Part shown: one piece after another, positions 7,013 through 13,114 of the stretch | Position numbering within the stretch: the stretch's first letter is position 1 | How the letters are laid out: every line of letters begins with the position of its first letter | Source of the DNA: Brachyspira sp949287565 | GTDB taxonomy: Bacteria > Spirochaetota > Brachyspiria > Brachyspirales > Brachyspiraceae | NCBI RefSeq assembly: GCF_036997615.1 | Contig: NZ_JAWLQA010000066.1 | Length of the DNA: 13,114 nt | Reading direction: 5' to 3' (one strand) | Position numbers and translations under genes: made by a program | Notes under the pieces: model-generated | Told to the model about the DNA's origin: nothing | Databases searched by the model: none | What the model saw: only the letters and a program-made list of their open reading frames with translations

Positions 7013-8023
7013 ATGTATACTATTTTAAATTTTATGAAAAAAAGAGAAGTTGTTCTTGCTATAATTATTCTTGTACTTGTAATAGTGATATCTTCTTTAA
7101 CTCCTAATTTTTTAAATTATGAAAATATATCTAATATATTAAAATCATATACAGTTTTGGGAATATTCGCTTTAGGAACATTACTTGTTATAATTAGTGG
7201 CGGAGTTGATGTTTCTTTTACAGCTATTGCTCAGGTTGTACAATATGTTGTAGTATATATATTGTTAAACTATATTTCAGGTAATATGTATGTAGCTTTT
7301 TTATTAGCAATAATTTTCGGAGTGATATTAGGTTTATTCAATGGATTTTTAATTTATCATTATAAAATGCCTGCAATAATTATAACTATAGCTACACAAA
7401 ATTTATTTTATGGAATATTATATGTGGTTACAAAAGGTAAACTATTATATGAAGTTCCTCCATATTTCTGGACATTTGCAGATGCAAAAGTATTTACAGT
7501 AGTTAATGAAATGGGAATAAATGTAGGTATTAGTTTAGTTACTATATTATGGTTTATTATGGCTTTAGTATTATTTTTTATATTAAAGTATACAATTTTA
7601 GGACGAAGTATATATTTAATAGGATGTAATAGTGTAGCAGCAAAAAGAATTGGGGTAAGTATATTAAAAACTACATTATTTGTTTATGGTTTATCGGCAG
7701 CCATAGCCGCAATAGGCTCTATAGTACATGTTTCTATAGTTCAAACTGTAATACCTAATTCCATAGTAGGTACAGAAATGCAAGTAATAGCAGCTGTAGT
7801 TTTGGGCGGTGCTTCAATTACCGGAGGAAAAGGTTCTGTTATGGGTACTATGTTAGGAGTTCTTCTATTTGCTATATTAAGTAATAGTCTTACACTTTTA
7901 CAAATATCATCATATTGGTACAATGTATTTATAGGGGCGATAATAATTATTAGTATACTTGTTAATGCATTACAGGAAATAAAAGCTAGAAATTCTATAG
8001 TTCGTGTAAAAGTTGAAAATTAA
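7013..8023 (+). CDS. Sugar ABC transporter permease 1 (BPD_transp_2)
   Basis: This 336-residue integral membrane protein is one half of the translocation channel. Hydrophobic segments are seen at about residues 12-28, 46-62, 70-88, 94-115, 120-140, 171-192, 221-245, 257-295 and 300-320. The family's cytoplasmic-loop hallmark is clear: GTEMQVIAAVVLGGASITGG (253-272) followed by K-G-S-V-M-G-T. It resembles LsrC/RbsC-type permeases of the CUT2 family. The gene starts 24 bases after the ATPase stop, with AAAGGTG (6998-7004) eight bases before ATG, and lies 14 bases before the second permease gene. The pair probably forms a heterodimer with the double ATPase. Confidence 0.93.
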   Translation: MYTILNFMKKREVVLAIIILVLVIVISSLTPNFLNYENISNILKSYTVLGIFALGTLLVIISGGVDVSFTAIAQVVQYVVVYILLNYISGNMYVAFLLAIIFGVILGLFNGFLIYHYKMPAIIITIATQNLFYGILYVVTKGKLLYEVPPYFWTFADAKVFTVVNEMGINVGISLVTILWFIMALVLFFILKYTILGRSIYLIGCNSVAAKRIGVSILKTTLFVYGLSAAIAAIGSIVHVSIVQTVIPNSIVGTEMQVIAAVVLGGASITGGKGSVMGTMLGVLLFAILSNSLTLLQISSYWYNVFIGAIIIISILVNALQEIKARNSIVRVKVEN

Positions 8024-8037
8024 TATCGGGGGAAATA

Positions 8038-9069
8038 ATGGCTGATTTTGATAAAATATCATCTTTCATAAAAAGAATGAGAAAGGGAGAACAGTTTTCT
8101 CTCGTTATAACACTTGTATTAGTATATATTTTAATGGTAATAGCTAATGGCAATAAATTTTTATCTTTTAATAATATGTATGCTATGGCATATCAGCTTC
8201 CTATTATAGGTTTTTTAGCCATAGGTATGATGATATCCGAACTTTCAGGTGGTATTAATTTATCTATTATTGCAAATATGAATTTGAATGGTGTTATAAT
8301 ATATTTGGTATTAAATTCTCTTACTAACGGCAATATGCAGGAGTCTAATATATTTTTCATTTTTATAGCTATAATATGCGGATTTCTTACAAGCGTAGTT
8401 ATTGGTATAGTTAATGGTTTTCTTATAACACAATTTAATATACCTGCTATATTAGTTACTTTAGGAACAATGACATTATTACAGGGTGTTAATTTGGTAC
8501 TTACAAAAGGATATACTATATCAGGTTTTCCAAATGAACTTGTATTTATAGGTAATGGAAAAATATTTAATATTCCTGTAGCCATTATATTGTTTATAAT
8601 TGTAATTATAATAACTCATTTTATATTAAATCGTTCTTCCTATGGTAAGCAATTATATTTAACTGGAGCAAATACTAAGGCAAGTAAATTTTCTAATATT
8701 AACATATCTAAAGTTATTATTATAGAATATATATTGTCAGCTTGCTTTGCTTCATTTGCTTCTTTAGTTTTAATAGGCCAAATGAATTCTGTAAAAGCAA
8801 ATTATGCTGAATCATATCTTTTAGTAGCTGTATTGGCAAGTTTTCTTGGAGGAGTTGATCCTAATGGAGGATTTGGAAAATTATCTGGTATGGTACTAGC
8901 TTCTATAATATTACAATTTATATCTACAGGATTAAATTTAATGCGTTTAGACCCATTTATGATAACAGCTATGTGGGGAGCAATAATAATAATAATTCTA
9001 ATAGTAAAAGAAATTTCTAATTTTATCATAGTTAAAATAAAATCTAGTTTCAGTAATAAAACTATATAA
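8038..9069 (+). CDS. Sugar ABC transporter permease 2 (BPD_transp_2)
   Basis: This 343-residue membrane protein is the second channel half. It has about nine hydrophobic segments, starting at residues 21-37 and ending at 312-332. The cytoplasmic hallmark loop is VAVLASFLGGVDPNGGFGK (263-281), the equivalent of the A-A-V-V-L-G-G-A-S-I-T-G-G stretch in its partner. N-F-N-x-P-A-I-L-V-T-L-G-T-M (about 133-145) is also typical for LsrD/RbsC-like permeases. The gene has a good Shine-Dalgarno (GGGGGAAA, 8028-8035) close to the ATG and is the last of the operon, 32 bases before the terminator stem. The two permeases differ clearly in sequence, so this is an old duplication within the family and not a recent one. 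Confidence 0.93.
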   Translation: MADFDKISSFIKRMRKGEQFSLVITLVLVYILMVIANGNKFLSFNNMYAMAYQLPIIGFLAIGMMISELSGGINLSIIANMNLNGVIIYLVLNSLTNGNMQESNIFFIFIAIICGFLTSVVIGIVNGFLITQFNIPAILVTLGTMTLLQGVNLVLTKGYTISGFPNELVFIGNGKIFNIPVAIILFIIVIIITHFILNRSSYGKQLYLTGANTKASKFSNINISKVIIIEYILSACFASFASLVLIGQMNSVKANYAESYLLVAVLASFLGGVDPNGGFGKLSGMVLASIILQFISTGLNLMRLDPFMITAMWGAIIIIILIVKEISNFIIVKIKSSFSNKTI

Positions 9070-9101
9070 ACATTTTATTCTTAAATTAATTATTTATTTT
9101 T

Positions 9102-9130
9102 AAGCCTTATATTATTTATAAGGCTTTTTT
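9102..9130 (+). terminator. Intrinsic terminator of the sugar operon
   Basis: AAGCCTTATA (9102-9111) and TATAAGGCTT (9117-9126) form a perfect 10-bp stem with a five-base loop TTATT, running into TTTTTT (9125-9130). It sits just after the second permease gene and closes the sugar unit. Transcripts of the opposite strand would lack a T-run, so it acts in the + direction only. Confidence 0.9.
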
Positions 9131-9280
9131 ATTTTAAATAATCAATATTATTATATTTTTTAACCTATAACAATGAAAATTGGTATAGGCTATTAGTGAA
9201 AAAATTAAATATAATATAAAAACTTTATTTGTTTTTAGAATATCATAATAAAAAATTGTCATAGCAGCCAGCGAAAAAAT

Positions 9281-9313
9281 TAAGTAGAATTAAAAAACAC
9301 TATTTGTATTTTT
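9281..9313 (+). terminator. Unit 2 hairpin with T-run (attenuator-like)
   Basis: AAGTAG (9282-9287) pairs with CTATTT (9300-9305) using one G-T wobble across a 12-base loop, followed by TATTTTT. Compared with units 3 and 4 the stem sequence has changed on both sides while the pairing, loop length and T-run are kept. Confidence 0.45.
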
Positions 9314-9359
9314 GAATATATGACAATTGAAAATAGGCATAGCCTACAAGCGAAAAAAT

Positions 9360-9392
9360 TAAGGAGTATATAAATCTGCTCCTTATATTTTT
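9360..9392 (+). terminator. Unit 3 hairpin with T-run; 5' arm is a Shine-Dalgarno
   Basis: TAAGGAG (9360-9366) pairs with CTCCTTA (9379-9385) across a 12-base loop, followed by TATTTTT. The 5' arm is a ribosome-binding sequence that the 3' arm would mask. No start codon follows, so in this copy it more likely works as an attenuator or is a relic. Confidence 0.55.
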
Positions 9393-9439
9393 GAGCCTAT
9401 GACAATTGAAAATAGGCATAGCCTACAAGCGAAAAAAAT

Positions 9440-9473
9440 TAAGGAGTATATAAATCTGCTCCTTATATTTTTT
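9440..9473 (+). terminator. Unit 4 hairpin with T-run; 5' arm is a Shine-Dalgarno
   Basis: TAAGGAG (9440-9446) pairs with CTCCTTA (9459-9465) across a 12-base loop, followed by TATTTTTT. It is identical in stem and loop to the unit 3 hairpin and has one more T in the run. Confidence 0.55.
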
Positions 9474-9534
9474 GAGCCTATGACAATTGAAAATAGGCAT
9501 AGCCTACAAGCGAAAAAAATTAAGGAGTATATAA

Positions 9535-9891
9535 ATGGAAAAACTTGAATTTAAATGTGTTGATTTTTTTAATAGATATATTATAGAAGAAATCGTTTAT
9601 AAAGATGACGGAGAAAATATTGTTCCTGTTAAAGTATTCAGCCGTTCTACTTTAGGTAACAAATTTAAAAGTGATGATGTCATAAGTATTAATCGTCCTA
9701 GCTTTAATGAAAATATTAGATATGTTAGAGAGAAAGAAGAAAAGATTATTGATGATGATATTTTTAAATGGCTTGATGTGAGAATAAATAATAATCTTGC
9801 TACAAGTCTTCTTGATGAATGGAGTACAAAAGATATTAATGAATTTGCTCAGGTGATAAAAAGTTTTTTGCTGGAGAGAAGAATTATGTAA
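9535..9891 (+). CDS. Small phage-type protein, candidate tail assembly chaperone (short form)
   Basis: This 118-residue acidic and basic mixed protein is not one I recognise by sequence. It has a beta-rich N-terminal part (EFKCVDFFNRYIIEEIVY, 4-21), a charged middle (R-E-K-E-E-K, 64-69) and a helical C-terminus (D-I-N-E-F-A-Q-V-I-K-S-F-L-L-E-R-R, 100-116). There is no signal or membrane segment. ATG at 9535 follows AAGGAG (9522-9527) by seven bases. Its last codons contain a T_TTT_TTG slippery heptamer, and the -1 frame continues open into the next gene, giving a predicted 215-residue product. A short protein with a -1 extension, near a tail tube gene, is the usual form of lambda G/GT-like tail assembly chaperones. 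That role is an inference from arrangement only. Confidence 0.6.
   Translation: MEKLEFKCVDFFNRYIIEEIVYKDDGENIVPVKVFSRSTLGNKFKSDDVISINRPSFNENIRYVREKEEKIIDDDIFKWLDVRINNNLATSLLDEWSTKDINEFAQVIKSFLLERRIM
9864..9870 (+). other. Candidate -1 ribosomal frameshift site T_TTT_TTG
   Basis: In the frame of the gene at 9535 the codons are AGT TTT TTG, so the heptamer fits X_XXY_YYZ. Slipping back one base moves reading into a frame open from 9843 to the stop at 10179-10181. AGGTGA (9851-9856) lies eight bases upstream as a possible Shine-Dalgarno-like stimulator. TTTCTGT (9898-9904) and ACAGAAA (9915-9921) make a 7-bp stem downstream, though farther away than is typical. Confidence 0.55.
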
Positions 9892-9932
9892 TAAAATTTT
9901 CTGTAATAGAGCAGACAGAAATTGATAATCTT

Positions 9933-10181
9933 GTGAATTATGCTTTTAATAATAGAGAAGTTAAATACGATGACTTTTCTTATTTTAATGATGGACTTAT
10001 CAGTTTGTATACTGCTTCTTTGTTTTGGAATAAAATAATATTAGAGGCTTGGTATCAAATAATAAGCGGAAGATTTATTCACTGTGTTTATGATGAAGAT
10101 GATTATTTAAGGCTTGGACTTAATTATGCAGTATTTAGATTTAAAATTTTAATAGATAAATCAATTCATAATAATAAATAA
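9933..10181 (+). CDS. Phage-type protein, likely -1 frameshift extension of the preceding gene
   Basis: As a separate gene this would be 82 residues from a GTG at 9933 with no Shine-Dalgarno before it. The frame is open back to 9843 with no ATG, GTG or TTG other than 9933, and the upstream part (from 9870: A-G-E-K-N-Y-V-I-K-F-S-V-I-E-Q-T-E-I-D-N-L) reads like real protein rather than AT-rich spacer. I therefore think it is made as the C-terminal 103 residues of a 215-residue fusion with the gene at 9535. The region is rich in aromatic residues (Y-D-D-F-S-Y-F, A-S-L-F-W-N-K, A-W-Y-Q). If the frameshift is programmed this is the T part of a G/GT-like pair. If not, the two pieces may be one gene split by a mutation. 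Confidence 0.6.
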   Translation: MNYAFNNREVKYDDFSYFNDGLISLYTASLFWNKIILEAWYQIISGRFIHCVYDEDDYLRLGLNYAVFRFKILIDKSIHNNK

Positions 10182-10232
10182 TTTTTTATATTATCATTTT
10201 TTATTTAATACAATATATATTTTGGAGATATC

Positions 10233-11084
10233 ATGATTTCTAGTACTAAAGGAACAATATTAAATTATTTCGGACTTTCAAATACATATAATCCTTTTAA
10301 AGATGAGAATGCTTTGCAGGTAGCGGAGAATTTATATTTTGAAATACCTATTGAGCCATTTGAAAATTCTAATTATGTTGCAGTATCTACAGGACTTTTA
10401 ACTAATTCACTTTCATTCCTTAATGACTGCATATTTGCAATATATGATAATGATATAAAAATTGCAGATTTGCAAAATGTTATAGGAGAAATTGGAAATG
10501 ATAAATATACGCCTAAAGAAGGACAAATATTTTGGTTTAATAAAGACGGACTTAGAGGAACTTATTTTTTAAATAGTATTTATGCCGGTAAAAAATTAAA
10601 AATAGTAAGCGGAAGATATATAACTACTTCAATAACATCCGGTGTATTAAATGATATGTTTGAAAGAACTATAGGAGTGCCTTCATATATAGAGGAAATT
10701 AATAATATGATTGATGATATAAAAAATAATTCTACTTTTATAATAAAAGAAACTGTTACAAAATCAGGAAGCGGTAATCAAAATTGGGAATTAAATTGGA
10801 GAGATGATTTAGAATATTTGCAAGTTTCTGGATATATAGGAGGTGAAAATTATACAGGTTCATTCGGACTTTATCAAAGTATAAATGATTCTGCTCCTTT
10901 TATAGGCTGGATTGGTAAGCATTATTATGGAGGAGATTTTCAAATAACTTATGCTAATTGGCAGGCGGGACTTCCTAATATTAAATGGTTTCCAATACTT
11001 AATAATAAGCCTATTTTAGCTATAAAAAATGCTTCAGAACAGATTATAACAGCTGAGTTATATTTTTTAGTAAGATATAAATAG
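10233..11084 (+). CDS. Phage fibre-like protein of unknown role
   Basis: This 283-residue protein shows no family I can name. The N-terminal part (about 1-130) is beta-rich. A short helical, possibly coiled segment (Y-I-E-E-I-N-N-M-I-D-D-I-K-N-N, 152-166) follows, then a C-terminal domain (170-283) rich in Gly, Trp and Tyr (N-W-E-L-N-W, G-S-F-G-L-Y, F-I-G-W-I-G-K-H-Y-Y-G-G, W-Q-A-G-L-P). A shaft-then-head plan of this sort is common in receptor-binding tail fibres and tip proteins. It has no signal peptide. GGAG (10224-10227) lies five bases before ATG. It is followed after 69 bases by a longer fibre-like gene, so the two may form adjoining parts of the tail tip. Confidence in the coding call is high, in the role low. 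Confidence 0.6.
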   Translation: MISSTKGTILNYFGLSNTYNPFKDENALQVAENLYFEIPIEPFENSNYVAVSTGLLTNSLSFLNDCIFAIYDNDIKIADLQNVIGEIGNDKYTPKEGQIFWFNKDGLRGTYFLNSIYAGKKLKIVSGRYITTSITSGVLNDMFERTIGVPSYIEEINNMIDDIKNNSTFIIKETVTKSGSGNQNWELNWRDDLEYLQVSGYIGGENYTGSFGLYQSINDSAPFIGWIGKHYYGGDFQITYANWQAGLPNIKWFPILNNKPILAIKNASEQIITAELYFLVRYK

Positions 11085-11153
11085 ATTATTATTTAATTCT
11101 ATATTTCTTTTCTATTTTAATTTTTTCTATTTATTATTAAAGGAAATATCAAA

Positions 11154-13114
11154 ATGATTCTTAATGAAAATAATATACAAGCTCCATTTCAGTACAAAAT
11201 AAGCGACAACACTTTTGAACTTAAAACAGTTTCAGGAGGATTTTCACTTAATACTAATAATGTACAGGTAAAAGTTTTTTCCGGTCAAAGATTATTCTGT
11301 GCTGATATAGGATATGCTATTGATGGGGCAGTTGAAGAAATGGAGTTTTTAATTGATGATATTAAAGTTTATCCTGTGGTTTTAGATGAGTTGGAAGATT
11401 TACAAACTGTTTCAGTGAAAAGCAATGAAGTTTATTTGATAAAAAATGAGCTTAATTTTAAAAGTATAGTTTTTTTTCCGCCAAGTGATTTAAATAAAAC
11501 TTTTAAGTTCACAATTACAACTTACAGCTCTACTTTTTCATCATTTATGTTTGATGAGATAGCCAAAAAATTAAATAGTTTAGATATAAATTATCCGGTA
11601 AAAAATTATTATGAGAATGTAGATTATAAAGTTAATGATATTATAAAAAATAACGGTTATCTTTATAGGGTTTTTAAAGATTTTACAAGCGACAGTACAG
11701 ATTATTATTTAAAATCAAACTGTAATTTAATAACACCTTTCAAAAAATTAGAATTATATGCTGACTATAAAGCAAATGAATTAATAGAATATAATAATAA
11801 TTTTTTAATAGTACAAAAAGATTTCAGATACGAAAATAAAGACGGAGTATTAACTAATTTAAACGGTTTATTGAAGCCATTACAAGATATAATAGTTTGG
11901 TTTGACGGAATAACTAAAATATATAAAAATCAGATAATCATAAAAGATAATTTTTCTTATATAGTTCTTGAAGATATAGAAAATCCTGTTTGGGTAAATA
12001 TTCAAAATAAAATAGATAGATTTATAAAAGCAGAAAATACTTTTTATGATGATACTCGTTCATGTTTTGGAAATAACACAAACACAGTTCAAAAGGCAAT
12101 TGAGAAATTAAAATCAGGCAAGCAGGATAGTTTAAAAGCCGGAAACAATATTAATTTAAATGGCAGTAATATAAGTGTAATAGGCGGAACTAACAAAGAA
12201 TATATATTAGAAAATAATTATTTTATAAATGATTTAATTGTTAAAGATGAAAAGATATATAAAGTAAATGAAGATTTTATATCTACAGATTGGAATACAG
12301 ACAGAGCTAAACTTACTTTAATAAGTTCAGGAGGTGGCGGAGCAACAGATGCAATAGATGTAAGTTACGATAACAGTAAAACTAATTTAGAATACATTTC
12401 AGGTTATGACTTTCCAAAGTTTAAAACTTCAATACCTGATAGCATTAGTATTACTTTTACAGGTGCTTCATCTTCTGAACTTAAAGATTTTAATGGCAAT
12501 ATTATAAAATCACCAGATGGTAGTTATTTACTGTCTATGAATTTAAATGATTTATATTTTTCAGGAAATGTTTCAGGAGCACTAACATTAAAAGAAATAA
12601 ATGGAAAAACTAATATTTATGAAATGTATTCCATACTTTCTCAATTTTTTGATTTGACTTCTGAAGAACTTATAATTGCAGAATCAGGAGAAATAAATAT
12701 AGAAGGTGTAGAAAGTGTACCGTCTTTTTTAATTTCTTTTTATTCAAATCCTCCAGCAAACAAAATGTTTATACAATTTTATATATCTTCTAATTCTGAA
12801 ATTGAAGATGGAAATTTTAATGTAACTTTAAATATAAAGAATAAAGTATTGAGAGAAGAAGATAAAAATATATTTGCTTTAAGTGATCCTTTTATGGGTA
12901 CTCAAAAAATAATGGATAAATATATTTTTAGCCTAGTTCAAAAAGATAATAATATAAAATTAACAGGTTCATATACTCTAAAAGAAGGAGCAGGAGTCTG
13001 TATTGGATTTTATAGTCCCATTATAGAAAATTATCTTGATGTTTATACTTCAAGTGTACAAACAAAGAATACAACAGGTATAACCTCAAGCAGCGGAAAA
13101 CCTTTGAAGTTTGG
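11154..13114 (+). CDS. Large tail-fibre-like protein, 3' end outside the window
   Basis: The frame is open from ATG 11154 through the last base, giving at least 653 residues with no stop. AAAGGA (11139-11144) lies nine bases upstream. The N-terminal 150 residues look like an attachment domain of beta strands. A 20-residue motif of the form Y-K-x-N-[DE]-[IL]-I ... Y-x-V-x-K-D-F then occurs four times, at 158-177, 205-224, 256-275 and 356-375, resembling small carbohydrate-binding or trimeric-shaft repeats. T-V-Q-K-A-I-E-K-L and S-G-K-Q-D-S-L-K-A-G-N-N-I-N-L (321-335) are typical phage fibre sequence. A Gly-rich S-S-G-G-G-G linker (391-396) leads to more beta-rich sequence. The likely role is host recognition at the tail tip. 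The start is secure, the end unknown. Confidence 0.7.
   Translation, partial: MILNENNIQAPFQYKISDNTFELKTVSGGFSLNTNNVQVKVFSGQRLFCADIGYAIDGAVEEMEFLIDDIKVYPVVLDELEDLQTVSVKSNEVYLIKNELNFKSIVFFPPSDLNKTFKFTITTYSSTFSSFMFDEIAKKLNSLDINYPVKNYYENVDYKVNDIIKNNGYLYRVFKDFTSDSTDYYLKSNCNLITPFKKLELYADYKANELIEYNNNFLIVQKDFRYENKDGVLTNLNGLLKPLQDIIVWFDGITKIYKNQIIIKDNFSYIVLEDIENPVWVNIQNKIDRFIKAENTFYDDTRSCFGNNTNTVQKAIEKLKSGKQDSLKAGNNINLNGSNISVIGGTNKEYILENNYFINDLIVKDEKIYKVNEDFISTDWNTDRAKLTLISSGGGGATDAIDVSYDNSKTNLEYISGYDFPKFKTSIPDSISITFTGASSSELKDFNGNIIKSPDGSYLLSMNLNDLYFSGNVSGALTLKEINGKTNIYEMYSILSQFFDLTSEELIIAESGEINIEGVESVPSFLISFYSNPPANKMFIQFYISSNSEIEDGNFNVTLNIKNKVLREEDKNIFALSDPFMGTQKIMDKYIFSLVQKDNNIKLTGSYTLKEGAGVCIGFYSPIIENYLDVYTSSVQTKNTTGITSSSGKPLKF

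Larger units (their letters stand above)
9164..9534 (+). repeat. Tandem array of ~79-bp leader units upstream of the tail genes
   Basis: Five units succeed each other, with equivalent points near 9168, 9245, 9321, 9400 and 9481. Units 3 to 5 match almost perfectly and differ only in homopolymer length (A6 or A7, T5 or T6), giving periods of 79 and 81. Units 1 and 2 are diverged. Each unit holds a GACAATTGAAAATAGGC-type segment, AAGCGAAAAAATTAAGGAG, then a hairpin and a T-run. Unit 5 is cut short: where the others continue ATAAATCTGCTCC, it reads ATAAATGG, the start of the gene at 9535. The unit's AAGGAG (9522-9527) therefore serves as that gene's Shine-Dalgarno. No protein-coding frame explains the array, and there is no spacer diversity of the CRISPR kind. 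Confidence 0.85.

Noticed and set aside
8193..8585. Minus-strand open frame of 130 codons opposite the second permease
   Set aside because: It lies wholly inside a well-supported membrane protein gene, has no ribosome-binding site of note and no recognisable motif; the same holds for the other minus-strand frames at 2841-3098, 3501-3719, 6688-7014, 7741-7923 and 8802-9029.
4425..9069. An AI-2 (lsr) quorum-signal uptake operon
   Set aside because: Transporter parts resemble Lsr proteins, but the AI-2 contacts look changed and the lsr kinase and processing enzymes are missing.
9164..9534. CRISPR array
   Set aside because: The near-identical unit covers the whole period, so there are no variable spacers, and there are no cas genes; the repeat runs straight into a gene's ribosome-binding site.
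9858..9863. A_AAA_AAG slippery site of the dnaX type
   Set aside because: There are only five A residues before the G and the phase is wrong for the upstream gene; the T_TTT_TTG just after it fits.

Overview
The window is strongly AT-rich, with A/T-ending codons, short runs of A and T between genes and islands of GC only in small palindromic elements. Together with the gene types (phage tail genes next to a ROK-controlled sugar ABC operon, and a spirochaete-style lipoprotein signal) this suggests a Brachyspira-like spirochaete. That assignment is an inference from style, not from a marker gene. All supported genes lie on the + strand.

Region 1 (1-1737): a 339-base leader with two GC-richer foldable elements and a perfect 13-bp AT palindrome, then a 465-residue protein that looks like a phage tail tube (major tail) protein. 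Region 2 (1738-9130): a self-contained sugar-uptake unit. A ROK-family repressor gene has its own promoter and operator-like inverted repeat. A second promoter of the same design, followed by a 52-bp near-palindrome, drives six genes: an SIS-domain protein of the 6-phospho-3-hexuloisomerase type, a VOC-fold (glyoxalase/epimerase-like) protein, a lipoprotein substrate-binding protein of the AI-2/rhamnose-type family, a fused double ABC ATPase of the RbsA/MglA type and two BPD_transp_2 permeases. The unit ends at a strong intrinsic terminator at 9102-9130. The expected working model is: periplasmic lipoprotein captures a sugar-like ligand, the two permeases and the double ATPase import it, the SIS and VOC proteins act on it or a product, and the ROK protein represses both promoters until a ligand is present.

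Region 3 (9131-13114): a degenerate tandem array of ~79-bp units, each carrying a hairpin followed by a T-run, leads into phage-type genes: a 118-residue protein, an overlapping -1 frame that appears to extend it through a T_TTT_TTG slippery site, a 283-residue fibre-like protein and the 5' part (653 codons) of a long tail-fibre-like protein that runs off the window.

The points most worth checking are the tandem leader array with compensatory base changes, the predicted -1 frameshift between the two small tail genes, the placement of a whole sugar operon between tail genes, the SIS protein that has lost the usual phosphosugar-binding loop, and a four-fold 20-residue repeat in the fibre protein.
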